This document shows positions 1 to 9,838 of a DNA stretch of 64,000 nucleotides, in pieces. Every line of letters starts with the position of its first letter. Position 1 is the stretch's first letter. This DNA is from Sphingobium sp. (GTDB taxonomy: Bacteria; Pseudomonadota; Alphaproteobacteria; Sphingomonadales; Sphingomonadaceae). The notes beneath the pieces are model-generated. The model was given only the letters and a program-made list of their open reading frames with translations. It made no database searches and was not told the origin of the DNA. The stretch spans positions 1-64,000 of the forward strand of contig JAGIAZ010000016.1 in NCBI GenBank assembly GCA_017744605.1. Reading direction: 5' to 3'. The position numbers and the translations under genes were made by a program.

Positions 1-1
1 C

Positions 2-553
2 AATATCCAGCGCGCCATCGACAAGGCGAGCAAGGGCGACGCGGAGAATTACGAGGAAGTGCGCTATGAGGGCTATGGCCCCGGCGGCGTCGCGATCATC
101 GTCGAGGCGCTGACCGACAACCGCAACCGCACCGCCACCAATGTCCGCACGGCCTTCGCCAAGAATGGCGGCAATCTCGGCGCCAGCGGCGCGGTGAGCC
201 ACGGCTTCGACCGGCTCGGCCTGATCGAATATCCCGCTAGCGCGGGCGACGCCGAGAAGGTCTTCGAGGCCGCCCTGGAAGCCGGGGCCGAAGACGTCTC
301 GTCGGACGAGGACGGCCACCAGATCTGGACCGCGCAGGACATGCTGCACGAAGTCGCCAAGGCGCTCGAATCGGCGCTCGGCGAAGCGGAAGGCGCCAAG
401 CTCGCCTGGAAGCCGCAGACCACCGTCGATGTCGACGAGAGCAACGCCGCCACGCTCATGAAGCTGGTCGACACGCTCGAGGACGATGACGACGTGCAGA
501 CCGTCTGGGGCAATTACGACGTCTCGGACGAGGTCATGGAAAAGCTCGGCTGA
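2..553 (+). CDS. yebC: YebC/PmpR family protein (DUF28), 3' part only
   Basis: The last 183 residues of a YebC/PmpR family protein are present; the reading frame is open to the window edge, so roughly the first quarter of a ~245-residue protein is missing. The family signature around [19 protein letters not shown] and RTA is seen at the start of the visible part. Family members were first described as transcriptional regulators and more recently as ribosome-associated factors that help translation of difficult sequences; which applies here cannot be told. yebC directly upstream of ruv genes is the usual alphaproteobacterial order, although here a desaturase gene and a gene remnant intervene. 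Confidence 0.95.
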   Translation, partial: NIQRAIDKASKGDAENYEEVRYEGYGPGGVAIIVEALTDNRNRTATNVRTAFAKNGGNLGASGAVSHGFDRLGLIEYPASAGDAEKVFEAALEAGAEDVSSDEDGHQIWTAQDMLHEVAKALESALGEAEGAKLAWKPQTTVDVDESNAATLMKLVDTLEDDDDVQTVWGNYDVSDEVMEKLG

Positions 554-569
554 TGGCGTCTTTCGCCTG

Positions 570-917
570 ATGTTGGCGCTTGTGGTCAAGGCGCGGCTTT
601 CGGCGCGCTGATCGCCGCCATCGCCGAAATCAGACAGCGCCTTCCGACCGTCGCGGCGCTTATTGCCGCCTTGCCGCTCATCTCCGGGCTCGGCACGATT
701 CTGCTCTGGCGGGACCGGCCCGACGCGAAAACATGGTGCGCCATGCCGAGGCGACCGTCCGGCACGTCCTGTTCCGACTGCCGATAGTCCTGGTGATGCG
801 ACCCCGCTGCGGCGGGGCGTGCGCTTCCGGATCGCACTGATCACGGGCTGAGCGCTCGCCGTGCGGCTCTATACGTCGACGACCACCTTCGGACGGCGGT
901 TCGGCCTGCCGATCTGA
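570..917 (+). pseudogene. Decayed small membrane protein gene (DUF3147-like)
   Basis: No single frame is open, but joined frames read like a ~115-residue integral membrane protein of the DUF3147 type. The frame from 570 gives MLALVVKA and then stops. A second frame gives GALIAAIAEI, then AALIAALPLIS and LLWRD. A third gives HAEATVRHVL and LPIVLV, and a fourth LRRGVRFRIALITG, ending near a TGA at 915-917. At least three frameshifts separate these pieces. Family assignment is from memory of the pattern (LIASLPL, WLWRDT, HAEATFW, LRRGVGFW), so it is moderately sure. This accounts for most of the 440-base stretch between yebC and the desaturase. Confidence 0.5.
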
Positions 918-974
918 CCGGCGATTCCGGGGAAAGCTCGGGGGCGATTGTGCCACTTTGGTGATCAAAAAACA

Positions 975-992
975 TTAACCATCGTTAACCAC
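975..992 (+). promoter_or_regulatory. Tandem TTAACCA boxes, possible CtrA half-sites
   Basis: TTAACCAT (975-982) and TTAACCAC (985-992) follow each other with a 10-base period upstream of the desaturase. TTAACCAT matches the half-site described for the alphaproteobacterial cell-cycle regulator CtrA. A third TTAACCAT lies at 58341-58348, between the HD-GYP gene and a small ORF. Binding is inferred from sequence only. Confidence 0.3.
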
Positions 993-1053
993 GGTGGTTT
1001 TCCGCGGCGAATCAGCTATGTCTGCCATCACTAGGTTTTGCGGGGACTGGCAA

Positions 1054-2061
1054 ATGGCGACCAATATGGCGAGCGAGAAGGACTGGCGCGTCCATCCCGA
1101 GGAGCGCGCGCCTGACGGTGATATCGGCCCCATGCCTGGCGTCGTTCATGGCGGCCCGGCAGCGACCGCCAAGCGCATCGAAGTGACCTTTTACGCCCTT
1201 ATCAAGCAGGGCGGCGGCCTGATCGCGATCTGGTATGCGCTGACGCACGCGACCGGCTGGGTCGAGTGGAGCGGCTTCGCGCTGTTCTATGTGCTCGGCA
1301 TCCTGTCAATGTCGCTTTGCTATCACCGCTATTTCAATCACCGCTCGTTCGAAACGTCGCGCCCGATGCAATATGTGCTCGGCATATGGGGCCAACTCGG
1401 CGCCTATGGGTCGCTGCGCAACTGGTGCATCGACCATCGCCGCCACCATGGCCGCACCGACCGTCCGGGCGATGTGCACAGCCCGCATTTCGACGAATAT
1501 GGCCGGGCAATCTCCGGCCGAAAGGGCTTCAAACATGCCCATATGGGCTGGCTGTGGGACGACAGCACGACCGACGCGCGCATCTACGGCAAGGGCCTGA
1601 TCGACGATCCTGTCGTGACCTTCTGCCACCACACGCGGATGTTCTGGTTCATCATCTCGTTCACGCTGATCCCGGCGGCCTGGGGCTATTATCTGGGCGG
1701 CCCGGACAAGATCCTCAGCACCATCCTGATCGCGGGCTGCCTGCGCATGTCGCTCAACCTGCAGTTCATCGCGCTGGTGAACAGCGCCGGGCACAAATGG
1801 GGCAAGCAGCGCTTCACGGGCGAAGGCACCTCGCAGAACAACTGGTTCATCGCGCTGCTGACGCTCGGCGAGGGCTGGCACAATAATCACCACGCCCATC
1901 CGCGCGCCGCGAATGCCGGCATGGCCTGGTATGAGATCGATCCGACGAACTGGGTCATCTGGGTCTTCGAAAAGCTCGGCCTCGTCTGGAACGTGAACCG
2001 GGTGAAGCTGGCCGAGGTCGAAATCCCGGCAGCCGAAACGGCCGAAGCAGCCGCCCATTAA
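1054..2061 (+). CDS. Acyl-CoA/fatty acid desaturase (membrane di-iron)
   Basis: Integral membrane desaturase of 335 residues that would introduce a double bond into a fatty acyl chain (Delta-9 type is the usual member) at the inner membrane. All three histidine boxes that bind the two irons are present: HRYFNH (about 91-96), HRRHH (about 128-132) and HNNHH (about 276-280), with hydrophobic segments between them. The chosen ATG has GGGGA seven bases upstream; an ATG at 1018 and a GTG at 994 are in frame but lack a good ribosome site. It stands alone between yebC and ruvC, preceded by a run with two TTAACCA boxes. The substrate cannot be read from sequence. Confidence 0.9.
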   Translation: MATNMASEKDWRVHPEERAPDGDIGPMPGVVHGGPAATAKRIEVTFYALIKQGGGLIAIWYALTHATGWVEWSGFALFYVLGILSMSLCYHRYFNHRSFETSRPMQYVLGIWGQLGAYGSLRNWCIDHRRHHGRTDRPGDVHSPHFDEYGRAISGRKGFKHAHMGWLWDDSTTDARIYGKGLIDDPVVTFCHHTRMFWFIISFTLIPAAWGYYLGGPDKILSTILIAGCLRMSLNLQFIALVNSAGHKWGKQRFTGEGTSQNNWFIALLTLGEGWHNNHHAHPRAANAGMAWYEIDPTNWVIWVFEKLGLVWNVNRVKLAEVEIPAAETAEAAAH

Positions 2062-2115
2062 AGGCTCCATTGAAGGCTGGTTGACAGATATGGGGCCGTC
2101 CCGCCACGGGGGGAT

Positions 2116-2613
2116 ATGGCGACGATCATCCTCGGCCTCGATCCCGGCCTCGGCACGACCGGCTGGGGCGTGATCCGCGCGGAAGGCAATCGGCTCTCGC
2201 ATGTCGCCAACGGCTCCATCTCGACCGACGCCAAGGCAAGCCTGCCCGAGCGGCTGGTCGCGCTCGACGCGGCGCTTGCGGCGCTGATTGCAGCGCATGG
2301 CCCCGATCAGGCGGCCGTCGAGGAAGTGTTCGTCAACACCAATCCGCAATCGACGTTGAAGCTGGGCCAGGCGCGCGGCGTGATCCTGCTCGGCGCGGCC
2401 AAGAGCGGCATACCGGTCGCGGAATATGCCGCGCGGCTCGTCAAGAAGTCGGTCGTCGGCGTCGGCGGCGCGACCAAGGATCAGGTCCAGGCCATGGTCT
2501 CGCGGCTACTGCCCGGCTGCAAGATATCGGGGCCCGACGCAGCCGACGCCCTCGCCGTCGCGATCACGCACGCGCATTTCGCCGGCGCGCGAGGGGCGGG
2601 CCTCCTCAGCTAA
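2116..2613 (+). CDS. ruvC: Holliday junction resolvase RuvC
   Basis: Endonuclease of 165 residues that cuts Holliday junctions moved by RuvAB. The RNase H-like fold signatures are visible: LGLDPG with the first metal-binding Asp at 9, VEEVF with Glu 69, and GPDAADALA with Asp 141 and Asp 144, matching the four acidic catalytic residues of the family. Length is normal. The ruvA and ruvB genes follow on the same strand but 1.2 kb downstream, separated by two genes on the other strand, so ruvC is probably not cotranscribed with them. The ATG follows GGGGGG by two bases. Confidence 0.96.
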   Translation: MATIILGLDPGLGTTGWGVIRAEGNRLSHVANGSISTDAKASLPERLVALDAALAALIAAHGPDQAAVEEVFVNTNPQSTLKLGQARGVILLGAAKSGIPVAEYAARLVKKSVVGVGGATKDQVQAMVSRLLPGCKISGPDAADALAVAITHAHFAGARGAGLLS

Positions 2614-2686
2614 GGGCGTCGGCGACGTCCGCGTCAAAGCTATCGCGACGGAGCGCCCAGGCGCTCGGTTCGGCCACATATGCGCT

Positions 2687-3037
2687 TCAGCTCCGCCCCC
2701 AGAACATGAAGCCGACGGCGCCCATGAGGCAGAGAAACGCGCCGAGATGCCGCCAGTGCAGCGGCTCCCCGAGATAGAGGACCATGAACGCGCCGAACAC
2801 GCCCAACGCGATCACTTCCTGCGTGATCTTGAGCTGGCCCGCGCTCCAGCCGCCGGCATAGCCGATGCGGTTGGCCGGCACGGCGAGGCAATATTCGAAG
2901 AAGGCGATGGCCCAGCTCAGCAGGATGACGAGGAAGAGCGGCCGCCCCATCCCGCCCTTGAGGTGCCAGTACCAGGCGACGGTCATGAAGACATTGGAGG
3001 CGAGCAGCAGCGCGATTGTGGGCATGGGCGTGGGCAT
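2687..3037 (-). CDS. DUF486 family small membrane protein
   Basis: A 116-residue hydrophobic protein with four likely membrane segments, of the DUF486 family, which is distantly related to drug/metabolite transporters. Typical features are NVFMTVAWYWHLK near the start, FFEYCLAVPANRIGY in the middle and a short Gly/Trp-rich end. No substrate is known for the family. It lies tail-to-tail with ruvC and downstream of a MarR regulator gene on the same strand (96 bases apart), so MarR might control it. Confidence 0.85.
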   Translation of the reverse strand: MPTPMPTIALLLASNVFMTVAWYWHLKGGMGRPLFLVILLSWAIAFFEYCLAVPANRIGYAGGWSAGQLKITQEVIALGVFGAFMVLYLGEPLHWRHLGAFLCLMGAVGFMFWGRS

Positions 3038-3133
3038 GGACGCGTGATGCCAGCGCGCGGGCGTCGGCGCAAATCATCGGGACTCGTTCGCGGGTCGGGC
3101 GCCCCACATGCGCCCGACCGGATGCAGGACCCG

Positions 3134-3673
3134 TCAGTCGGCGGAGGAGCGCTCGAGGAGCTGCTGCAGCACATCAATGCAATGCTGCAATTCCTCGTCG
3201 GTCAGGCCGTCGAGCAGAGTGCCGCGTTCCGCGTCGACCATCGGCTTGATCGTCGCGACCATCTCCTTGCCCGCTTCGGTCAGCGAGACCAGGCGCGAGC
3301 GCCCGTCGCGCGGATTGTCGATGCGGCTGATCAACCCATCCTTCTCCAGCCCATCGAGCACGCGCACCAGCGTCGGCCACTGCACGTTGAGACGGACGCC
3401 GATGTCGGTCATCGTCGCGGGCTGGCTGCCGAAGGCAATGACGAACATGGTCTGCCAGCGCGCGCGGCTCTGCCCGGTCGCGGCGCGCAGGATATTGTCG
3501 ATATGCGTGCCCCAGGTCCGGCCGGCCATCACCAGCAAGCGAGAGATCCGATACTCCAGATCCTGCCGCGAACCCTGTCGATAATAGTCGTGATAGAACT
3601 GCGCCCAGCTGTCCAGATCACGAGCATGTCCTGCCGGCTCGCGCGCAGCGCCGGTCTTTTGATTATCCTTCAA
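3134..3673 (-). CDS. MarR family transcriptional regulator
   Basis: A 179-residue winged-helix regulator. Central helices carry FGSQPATMTDIGVRL, the recognition region QWPTLVRVLDGLEKDGLI, and the wing DNPRDGRSRLVSLT, all typical of MarR. The flanking helices that form the dimer are Leu-rich. An exact inverted repeat at 3749-3765 in its upstream region fits an autoregulatory operator. MarR proteins usually repress their own and a neighbouring gene and respond to small aromatic compounds; the ligand is not predictable. The gene sits between ruvC and ruvA but reads the other way. Confidence 0.9.
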   Translation of the reverse strand: MKDNQKTGAAREPAGHARDLDSWAQFYHDYYRQGSRQDLEYRISRLLVMAGRTWGTHIDNILRAATGQSRARWQTMFVIAFGSQPATMTDIGVRLNVQWPTLVRVLDGLEKDGLISRIDNPRDGRSRLVSLTEAGKEMVATIKPMVDAERGTLLDGLTDEELQHCIDVLQQLLERSSAD

Positions 3674-3748
3674 CGTGTGCGTCCCTTATCAATTTTCCTT
3701 GGCGCCGTAACGTCAGCTCACGTGCGCGGAAGCTACTTGCAGGATCAA

Positions 3749-3765
3749 AATTGACCCTGTCAATT
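3749..3765. promoter_or_regulatory. Palindromic operator, probable MarR site
   Basis: AATTGAC CCT GTCAATT is a perfect 7-base inverted repeat with a 3-base spacer, in the divergent region between the MarR gene (start 3673) and ruvA (start 3862). Size and AT-rich arms fit MarR operators. It is 76 bases upstream of the regulator start. Binding is inferred. Confidence 0.6.
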
Positions 3766-3861
3766 CCGCAACTCCGGGACATCGATAGGAAGCGCACGAT
3801 TATGGAACAGTCGCGCAGAGAAGCAGTGGAAACGAAGCGGGAACATCGTTAGACAGGGACC

Positions 3862-4464
3862 ATGATCGCACATCTCAAGGGCCTGCTCTTTTCCACCGGT
3901 ATCGATCAGGCGGTGATCGACGTTGGCGGCGTGGGCTATGCGGTCGGCCTCTCGTCGCGCAGTCTCGCGGCGCTCGGGCGGCCGGGCGAGGCGGTCACCG
4001 TCCACACCGAAATGCTGGTCGGCGACGACTTCATCCGCCTGGTCGGTTTCGCAAGCGAAACGGAGCGCGACTGGTTCCGCCTGCTGACCGGCGTGCAGGG
4101 CGTGGGCGCGCGCGTCGCGCTGGCGATCCTCTCGGCGCTCGACCCGACGGACCTGGGCCGCGCGGTCGCCGCGCAGGACAAGGCGATGGTTGCGCGGGCA
4201 AACGGTGTCGGCCCCAAGCTGGCCGAACGGATCGTGCGCGAACTCAAGGACAAGGTCGGCGGCGTCGCGACCGGCCCGCTGCCGATCGGCGCGGCCGCGC
4301 CTGTCGGAGGCGGTTTGCAGGGCGATGCCGTCGCGGCGCTGGCGAGCCTCGGCTTCAAGCCCGGCGAAGCGAGCGCGGCGGTCGGTGCTGCGCTGGAGGA
4401 ACTGGGCGACGGCGCCAGCCTGGACGCGCTGGTGCGGCTGGCGCTGCGGAAGGCGGCGAAGTGA
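3862..4464 (+). CDS. ruvA: Holliday junction branch migration protein RuvA
   Basis: A 200-residue junction-binding protein; tetramers hold the four-way junction and load RuvB. The N-terminal OB domain (about 1-64) begins MIAHLKG and contains GGVGYAV. Two helix-hairpin-helix motifs follow: [13 protein letters not shown] and [15 protein letters not shown]. The C-terminal three-helix domain (about 150-200) that touches RuvB is present after a Gly/Ala/Pro-rich linker. ruvB follows after 140 bases that contain a palindromic repeat. Confidence 0.97.
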   Translation: MIAHLKGLLFSTGIDQAVIDVGGVGYAVGLSSRSLAALGRPGEAVTVHTEMLVGDDFIRLVGFASETERDWFRLLTGVQGVGARVALAILSALDPTDLGRAVAAQDKAMVARANGVGPKLAERIVRELKDKVGGVATGPLPIGAAAPVGGGLQGDAVAALASLGFKPGEASAAVGAALEELGDGASLDALVRLALRKAAK

Positions 4465-4490
4465 TGGGTGCCCGGTCTTTCACAATCCCA

Positions 4491-4578
4491 CGTCATGCTG
4501 AACTCGTTTCACCATCCATTCTGGAGCCGACCACCATTGCAAGGCCGCCACGGACCCTGAAACAAGTTCAGCATGACG
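4491..4578. repeat. REP-like inverted repeat (element C)
   Basis: CGTCATGCTGAACTCGTTTCA at 4491-4511 pairs with its reverse complement (one mismatch) at 4558-4578; the 46 bases between are not strongly structured. The same arms, GTCA-CTGAACTTGTTT, recur at 39764-40064. It lies between ruvA and ruvB and would form a long stem in the transcript. Confidence 0.75.
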
Positions 4579-4604
4579 AGACTGGGCGTTAGGATGGATC
4601 GATA

Positions 4605-5633
4605 ATGGCATCCTCCCCCCTCCTTTCCGCCCAGCGCACGCCCGAGGACGCCGATGCGGCGCTGCGCCCCAAGACGCTCGACGAGTTCGTCGGGCAGAAG
4701 GCGGCGCGGGAGAATCTGCGCGTGTTCATCGGAGCCGCCAAGGCTCGTGGCGAGGCGCTCGACCATGTGCTGTTCTTCGGCCCGCCGGGCCTGGGCAAGA
4801 CGACGCTCGCGCAGATCGTCGCGCGCGAGATGGGCGTGGGCTTCCGCGCCACATCGGGTCCGGTCATCGCCAAGGCGGGCGACCTTGCCGCGCTGCTGAC
4901 CAATCTCGACGAGGGCGACGTGCTCTTCATCGACGAGATCCACCGCATGAACCCAGCGGTCGAGGAGATCCTCTACCCCGCGATGGAAGACCGCGCGCTC
5001 GACATCATGATCGGCGAAGGCCCCTCGGCCCGCAGCGTGCGCATCGACCTGCCCAAGTTCACGCTGGTCGGCGCCACCACGCGCCAGGGCCTGCTGACGA
5101 CGCCGCTCCGCGACCGTTTCGGCATCCCGGTGCGCCTCAATTTCTACACGGTGGACGAGCTCGAGCAGGTGATCGCGCGCGCGGCCCGGTTGCTCGGCTT
5201 GCCCGTCGCGCCGGACGGCACGACCGAAATCGCCCGTCGCGCCCGTGGCACCCCGCGGATCGCCGGCCGCCTGCTGCGCCGGGTACGCGACTTCGCTCAT
5301 GCCGCCGGTCACGATATCGTCGACGCCAGGGCCGCGGATGGTGCCCTCTCACGGCTGGAAGTCGACCAGCTCGGCCTCGACGCCATGGACCGGCGCTACC
5401 TCATGATGATCGCCGACATCTACAAGGGCGGCCCGGTCGGCGCGGACACGCTCGCGGCGGGCTTGTCCGAGCCGCGCGACACGATCGAGGATGTGATCGA
5501 ACCCTATCTGCTCCAGCTCGGCCTCATCGCCCGGACCGCGCGCGGCCGCTGCCTCAATCCCGGCGGCTGGAAGCATCTCGGCCTCAACCCGCCTGCCGGA
5601 TCGCAGGACGGGCTGTTCGACCAGGGGAAATAG
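4605..5633 (+). CDS. ruvB: Holliday junction branch migration ATPase RuvB
   Basis: A 342-residue AAA+ motor that drives branch migration with RuvA. Walker [10 protein letters not shown] is at 59-67 and Walker B with FIDEIH ends near 113. Sensor 1 (GATTRQG) and the arginine-finger region (LRDRFG) follow, and the C-terminal winged-helix domain ends with GRCLNPGGW. Length is usual. GGATGG lies just upstream of the chosen ATG. Confidence 0.97.
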   Translation: MASSPLLSAQRTPEDADAALRPKTLDEFVGQKAARENLRVFIGAAKARGEALDHVLFFGPPGLGKTTLAQIVAREMGVGFRATSGPVIAKAGDLAALLTNLDEGDVLFIDEIHRMNPAVEEILYPAMEDRALDIMIGEGPSARSVRIDLPKFTLVGATTRQGLLTTPLRDRFGIPVRLNFYTVDELEQVIARAARLLGLPVAPDGTTEIARRARGTPRIAGRLLRRVRDFAHAAGHDIVDARAADGALSRLEVDQLGLDAMDRRYLMMIADIYKGGPVGADTLAAGLSEPRDTIEDVIEPYLLQLGLIARTARGRCLNPGGWKHLGLNPPAGSQDGLFDQGK

Positions 5634-5841
5634 CGCCTGCGCCGGCACGCGCGCGATCCGATCCGTGCGGTCGCCGCTGTCGGCCATCGATCATGTTCCG
5701 ATTTCAAAGTCACCTATGGCTCGGCTTCTCAAGCGCTTCGCCCGCCAATCGAGTCCGTGCAGCGATGAACCGAGTCTCGTGACCGATGGGGAGAGCCCAA
5801 AGGGGTTCCCCCCGCGACTCGCCTCCATTAGGGTTCCCGCC

Positions 5842-6305
5842 ATGTCGGCGGCGCGCACCCTCATGCCTGCCTCGGGTCTTCTCGAGGACGGAGAACATTG
5901 CTTTCCGGTCCGGGTCTATTTCGAGGACACGGATCTGACCGGCGTCGTCTACCATGCCAATTATCTGCGCTTCATGGAGCGCGCCCGATCGGACATGCTG
6001 CGCATGCTCGGCATCGACCAGCGCGCCGCCAAGGAAGCCGGCGATGGCCATTATGCCGTGACCGATATCGCCGTCCGTTATCGCGCCCCTGCCCGGCTCG
6101 ACGACGATCTCGTCGTGCGCAGCCGCGTCACGCAACTCACGCCGGCGCGCTGTGTTATCGACCAGGCGGTCTGGCGTGGGGAAACCAAACTAACGCAGGG
6201 CAGCGTGACTGTTGCATTCCTCGACCTGACCGGCCGGCCGCGCCGCCAGCCGCCGGCATGGATCGAACTTTTTTCTCTTCATATCGCGAAAGATTCCGCC
6301 TCAGC

Positions 6306-6309
<4 letters not shown>
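5842..6309 (+). CDS. ybgC: Tol-Pal associated acyl-CoA thioesterase YbgC
   Basis: A hot-dog fold thioesterase of 155 residues, first gene of the tol-pal operon. The signature VYFEDTDLTGVVYHANY (about 26-41) with the catalytic Asp and the following RFMERAR is typical. The frame is open further upstream to 5665, but the ATG at 5842 gives the family's normal N-terminus. The stop overlaps the tolQ start by four bases (ATGA), so the two are translationally coupled. In other bacteria YbgC acts on acyl-CoA or acyl-ACP and links to phospholipid synthesis; its part in Tol-Pal is unclear. Confidence 0.93.
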
Positions 6310-7027
<718 letters not shown>

Positions 7028-7028
<1 letters not shown>

Positions 7029-7522
7029 TGGGCGCTTCGCTTCCTTCCGGCCGTCGCGGGCGTTCGGGCCGGGGTTCCGGTGGGGGTCGCTCGCCGATGG
7101 CCGAGATCAATGTGACGCCGCTGGTCGACGTGATGCTGGTGCTGCTCATCATCTTCATGGTGACGGCGCCGTTGCTCGTCGCCGGCGTGCCGATCAAGCT
7201 GCCGCAATCGCGCGCGAAGGCGCTCGACCAGGACAGCAAGCCGGTGACGCTCTCCATCGACGGCAAGGGCCAGGTCTTTCTCGACGAGGCCCCGGTGAGC
7301 GACGACGACCTGCCGCAGCGCTTCGCCGAACTGCGCCAGCAGCTCGATCCCGAAACCCAGCTTTTCCTGCGCGCGGACGCCGGTCTCGAATATGGCCGGG
7401 TCATGCGAATCATGGGCGAGCTCAACCGCGCCGGCCTCAACAAAGTCGCGCTGGTGACCACCGGCCTCGGCCAAACGAGCGACAGCCCGCCAGCCAGCGC
7501 CGGTTCAGGCGAGAAGCCCTAA
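7028..7522 (+). CDS. tolR: Tol-Pal system protein TolR
   Basis: A 164-residue ExbD/TolR protein with one N-terminal membrane segment after a Gly/Arg/Ser-rich cytoplasmic tail. The key Asp of the proton path is at 34 in INVTPLVDVMLVLLIIFMV. The periplasmic domain runs from about 55 to 150 and ends in a Pro/Ser/Gly-rich tail. It starts inside the tolQ stop codon and is followed nine bases later by tolA. Confidence 0.96.
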
Positions 7523-7531
7523 GGTCGCGCG

Positions 7532-8359
7532 ATGGACCGCAGCGAACGCATCGGCCTCGGCGTCTCGGCGACCGGCCACCTGCTGATCATCGCCATGCTG
7601 GCATTCGGCCTGTTCCACTGGAGCATGCCGACGCCGGTCGCGCCGCCGAGCATGGACGTCGCGCTCACCGACAAGATCGCGCTCGAGAGCCGGGCCCAGT
7701 CGCATGAGGCGGTGCAGACCGCACAGGCCGAGGCGCTCGGCGCCAGCGAACCCGACGCCGCGCCGCCCGAGCCGGCCGCCAAACCCGAGCCCGAACCGCT
7801 TCCGAAGCCTGCCCCGAAACCAGTCAAGGCGGAGGAGGCGAAGCCGAACAAGGACAAGGACAAGGACAAGGACAGGGCCAAGCCCAAGACCAGGGCGGAG
7901 CTCGCCAAAGCAATGCAGGACCTTGCCAGGACCGACAAAAGCAAGCCGGCCAAGGCGAATATGCTCGGCGACGTGCTGAAGGGACTCGACGCGCCGACCA
8001 AGAGCGATTCGACCAGCACAGCCGCCGCCGGCAATGCACCGCTTTCCCCGGAAGCGGCGCGCGCGCTGCGGGCCGAGATCACCCGCCAGCTGAAGCCCTT
8101 CTGGCGCGCCCCGACGGGCGTCGATGCCGACAAGCTGATCACGGTGCTGACCTGGCGGCTCAATTCGGACGGGTCGCTTGCATCGGGGCCGACGCTGGTC
8201 AAACAGGACGGCAAGACCGTGAGCAATTTCCCGCAGCAGCAGCTCCATGTCGAAGCGGCGATCCGTGCGGTGCGCGCCGCTGCGCCTTTCCGGCTACCGC
8301 CGGATCTCTATGACAGCTGGAAGTACATCAAAGAATTCAGTTTCGACAAGAGGCTCTGA
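7532..8359 (+). CDS. tolA: Tol-Pal system protein TolA
   Basis: A 275-residue periplasm-spanning protein. A membrane anchor lies near residues 7-30 (GVSATGHLLIIAMLAFGLF), followed by a Pro/Glu/Lys-rich linker to about residue 150 and a C-terminal TolA/TonB-like domain (about 165-275). The linker has a short charged tandem run of Lys-Asp, encoded by about four GACAAG hexamers at 7850-7875, a place where length could vary by slippage. TolA connects the TolQR motor to TolB-Pal. The linker is much shorter than in E. coli, as usual for alphaproteobacteria. Confidence 0.93.
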   Translation: MDRSERIGLGVSATGHLLIIAMLAFGLFHWSMPTPVAPPSMDVALTDKIALESRAQSHEAVQTAQAEALGASEPDAAPPEPAAKPEPEPLPKPAPKPVKAEEAKPNKDKDKDKDRAKPKTRAELAKAMQDLARTDKSKPAKANMLGDVLKGLDAPTKSDSTSTAAAGNAPLSPEAARALRAEITRQLKPFWRAPTGVDADKLITVLTWRLNSDGSLASGPTLVKQDGKTVSNFPQQQLHVEAAIRAVRAAAPFRLPPDLYDSWKYIKEFSFDKRL

Positions 8360-8362
8360 CCC

Positions 8363-9757
8363 ATGAAAAACGCCCCTTTCCGCGTCGCATCTTTTGTCCT
8401 GCTGCTCGGCGGCAGCGCCGCCCTGTTCGCCCAGACACCCAGGCCGCCTGCCCCCACCGCGCCGGCGCCAGGCCAGCCCGCCGCGCCCGAACAGGGCCTC
8501 ACCGGCTCCGTGACGGACGACAAGGGCGACATCATCCGCATCGCCATTCCCGCCATGCCGACACAGCAGGTGACGGAGACCCCCGCCGGATCGACCGAGC
8601 TGCTGGGCGAAAAGATCGCCGAAGTGATCGCCAACGACCTCAAGGGCAGCGGCCTGTTCGCGCCGCAGGGGCCCGCCGGTCTCGCCAGGCCCACCATGGC
8701 CGAAGTGACCGCGCCCGCTTATCCGCGCTGGGCCGGCATCGGCACGGAATCGCTGGTGCAGGGCTTCGTGCGCTCGGCGGGCGGCGACGCGCAGATCACC
8801 GTCGGCTGCTATCTCTACGACGTGGCGCTGAAACAGGAGTTGATCCGCCAGGGCTATGTGGTCGCGCCTCGCGACTGGCGCCGCGCCGCGCACCGCTGCG
8901 CCGATGCGGTCTATTCGCGCCTGACCGGCGAGAGCCCGTTCTTCGACAGCCGCATCGCCTACATCGCCGAGACCGGCCCCAAGGACAAGCGCGTGAAGCG
9001 CCTCGCGATCATGGACAGCGACGGCGCCAACCACCGCTTCATCACCAACGGGCAGAGCCTCGCGCTGACCCCGCGCTGGTCGCCCGACTACAAGTCGATC
9101 GCCTATGTGAGCTATATCGGCCGCACGGTGCGCATCTACCTGTACAATGTCGACCAGGGGAAACAGCGCGTCCTCTATGAGACCAACAACGCCGTTTTCG
9201 CGCCGCGCTGGTCGCCGGACGGCCGCACCCTGCTCTTCTCCATGGCGACGGGCGGCAACACCGACATCTACAAGATCGGCGTGAATGGCGGCAGCGCGAC
9301 GCGCCTGACGGATTCGCCCGGCATCGATGTCGGCGGCTCCTTCTCGCCCGACGGCAAGCAGATCGTGTTCGAGAGCGATCGCTCCGGCGGCCAGCAAATC
9401 TATGTGATGAACGCCGACGGCTCGAACCAGCATCGCATCAGCTTCGGCAACGGGCGCTTCGCGACACCGGAATGGAGCCCGCGCGGCGATCTGATCGCCT
9501 TCACCCGCATCGCCGGCAATTTTCGCATCGGCACGATGACCCCCGACGGCAGTGGCGTGAACCTGCTCACCAACGGCTGGCAGGACGAGGCGCCGACCTG
9601 GTCGCCAAATGGCCGTGTTCTGCAGTTTTTCCGCACCACGCCAGGCGCGAAGGGAGACTCGTCCATCTGGCAGGTCGACCTGACCGGCGTCAACGAGCGC
9701 CGGATTCCGACCCCCGTGGATGGCTCGGATCCGAGTTGGGGACCGCTCTTGCCGTAA
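8363..9757 (+). CDS. tolB: Tol-Pal system beta-propeller protein TolB
   Basis: A 464-residue periplasmic protein. A signal peptide ends near LFAQ, followed by a Pro/Ala-rich stretch, the N-terminal alpha/beta domain (about 50-190) and a C-terminal six-bladed propeller (about 195-464). Blade motifs recur: LAIMDSDGANHRFIT, RWSPDGRTLLF, SFSPDGKQIVFESDRSGG, IYVMNADGSNQHRIS, and TWSPNGRVLQF. It binds Pal and TolA. Three bases separate it from tolA. Confidence 0.96.
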   Translation: MKNAPFRVASFVLLLGGSAALFAQTPRPPAPTAPAPGQPAAPEQGLTGSVTDDKGDIIRIAIPAMPTQQVTETPAGSTELLGEKIAEVIANDLKGSGLFAPQGPAGLARPTMAEVTAPAYPRWAGIGTESLVQGFVRSAGGDAQITVGCYLYDVALKQELIRQGYVVAPRDWRRAAHRCADAVYSRLTGESPFFDSRIAYIAETGPKDKRVKRLAIMDSDGANHRFITNGQSLALTPRWSPDYKSIAYVSYIGRTVRIYLYNVDQGKQRVLYETNNAVFAPRWSPDGRTLLFSMATGGNTDIYKIGVNGGSATRLTDSPGIDVGGSFSPDGKQIVFESDRSGGQQIYVMNADGSNQHRISFGNGRFATPEWSPRGDLIAFTRIAGNFRIGTMTPDGSGVNLLTNGWQDEAPTWSPNGRVLQFFRTTPGAKGDSSIWQVDLTGVNERRIPTPVDGSDPSWGPLLP

Positions 9758-9838
9758 TGGTGTTCACGATCTGGCAATAGTCTTGACTTGAAGGTTCCCA
9801 GGCGGAACCATCACCAACGGAAGACGAGGAGAAAAACC

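Noticed and set aside
4491-4578. Rho-independent terminator between ruvA and ruvB
   Set aside because: The arms are 46 bases apart, no U-run follows, and the arms recur elsewhere, so a dispersed repeat fits better.
5898-6305. N-terminal extension of TolQ
   Set aside because: This part overlaps ybgC in another frame and has no TolQ similarity; ATG 6306 overlaps the ybgC stop as usual in tol operons.
7704-8039. Arg/Pro-rich frames over the tolA linker
   Set aside because: They are out-of-frame readings of the Lys/Pro/Glu-rich tolA linker.
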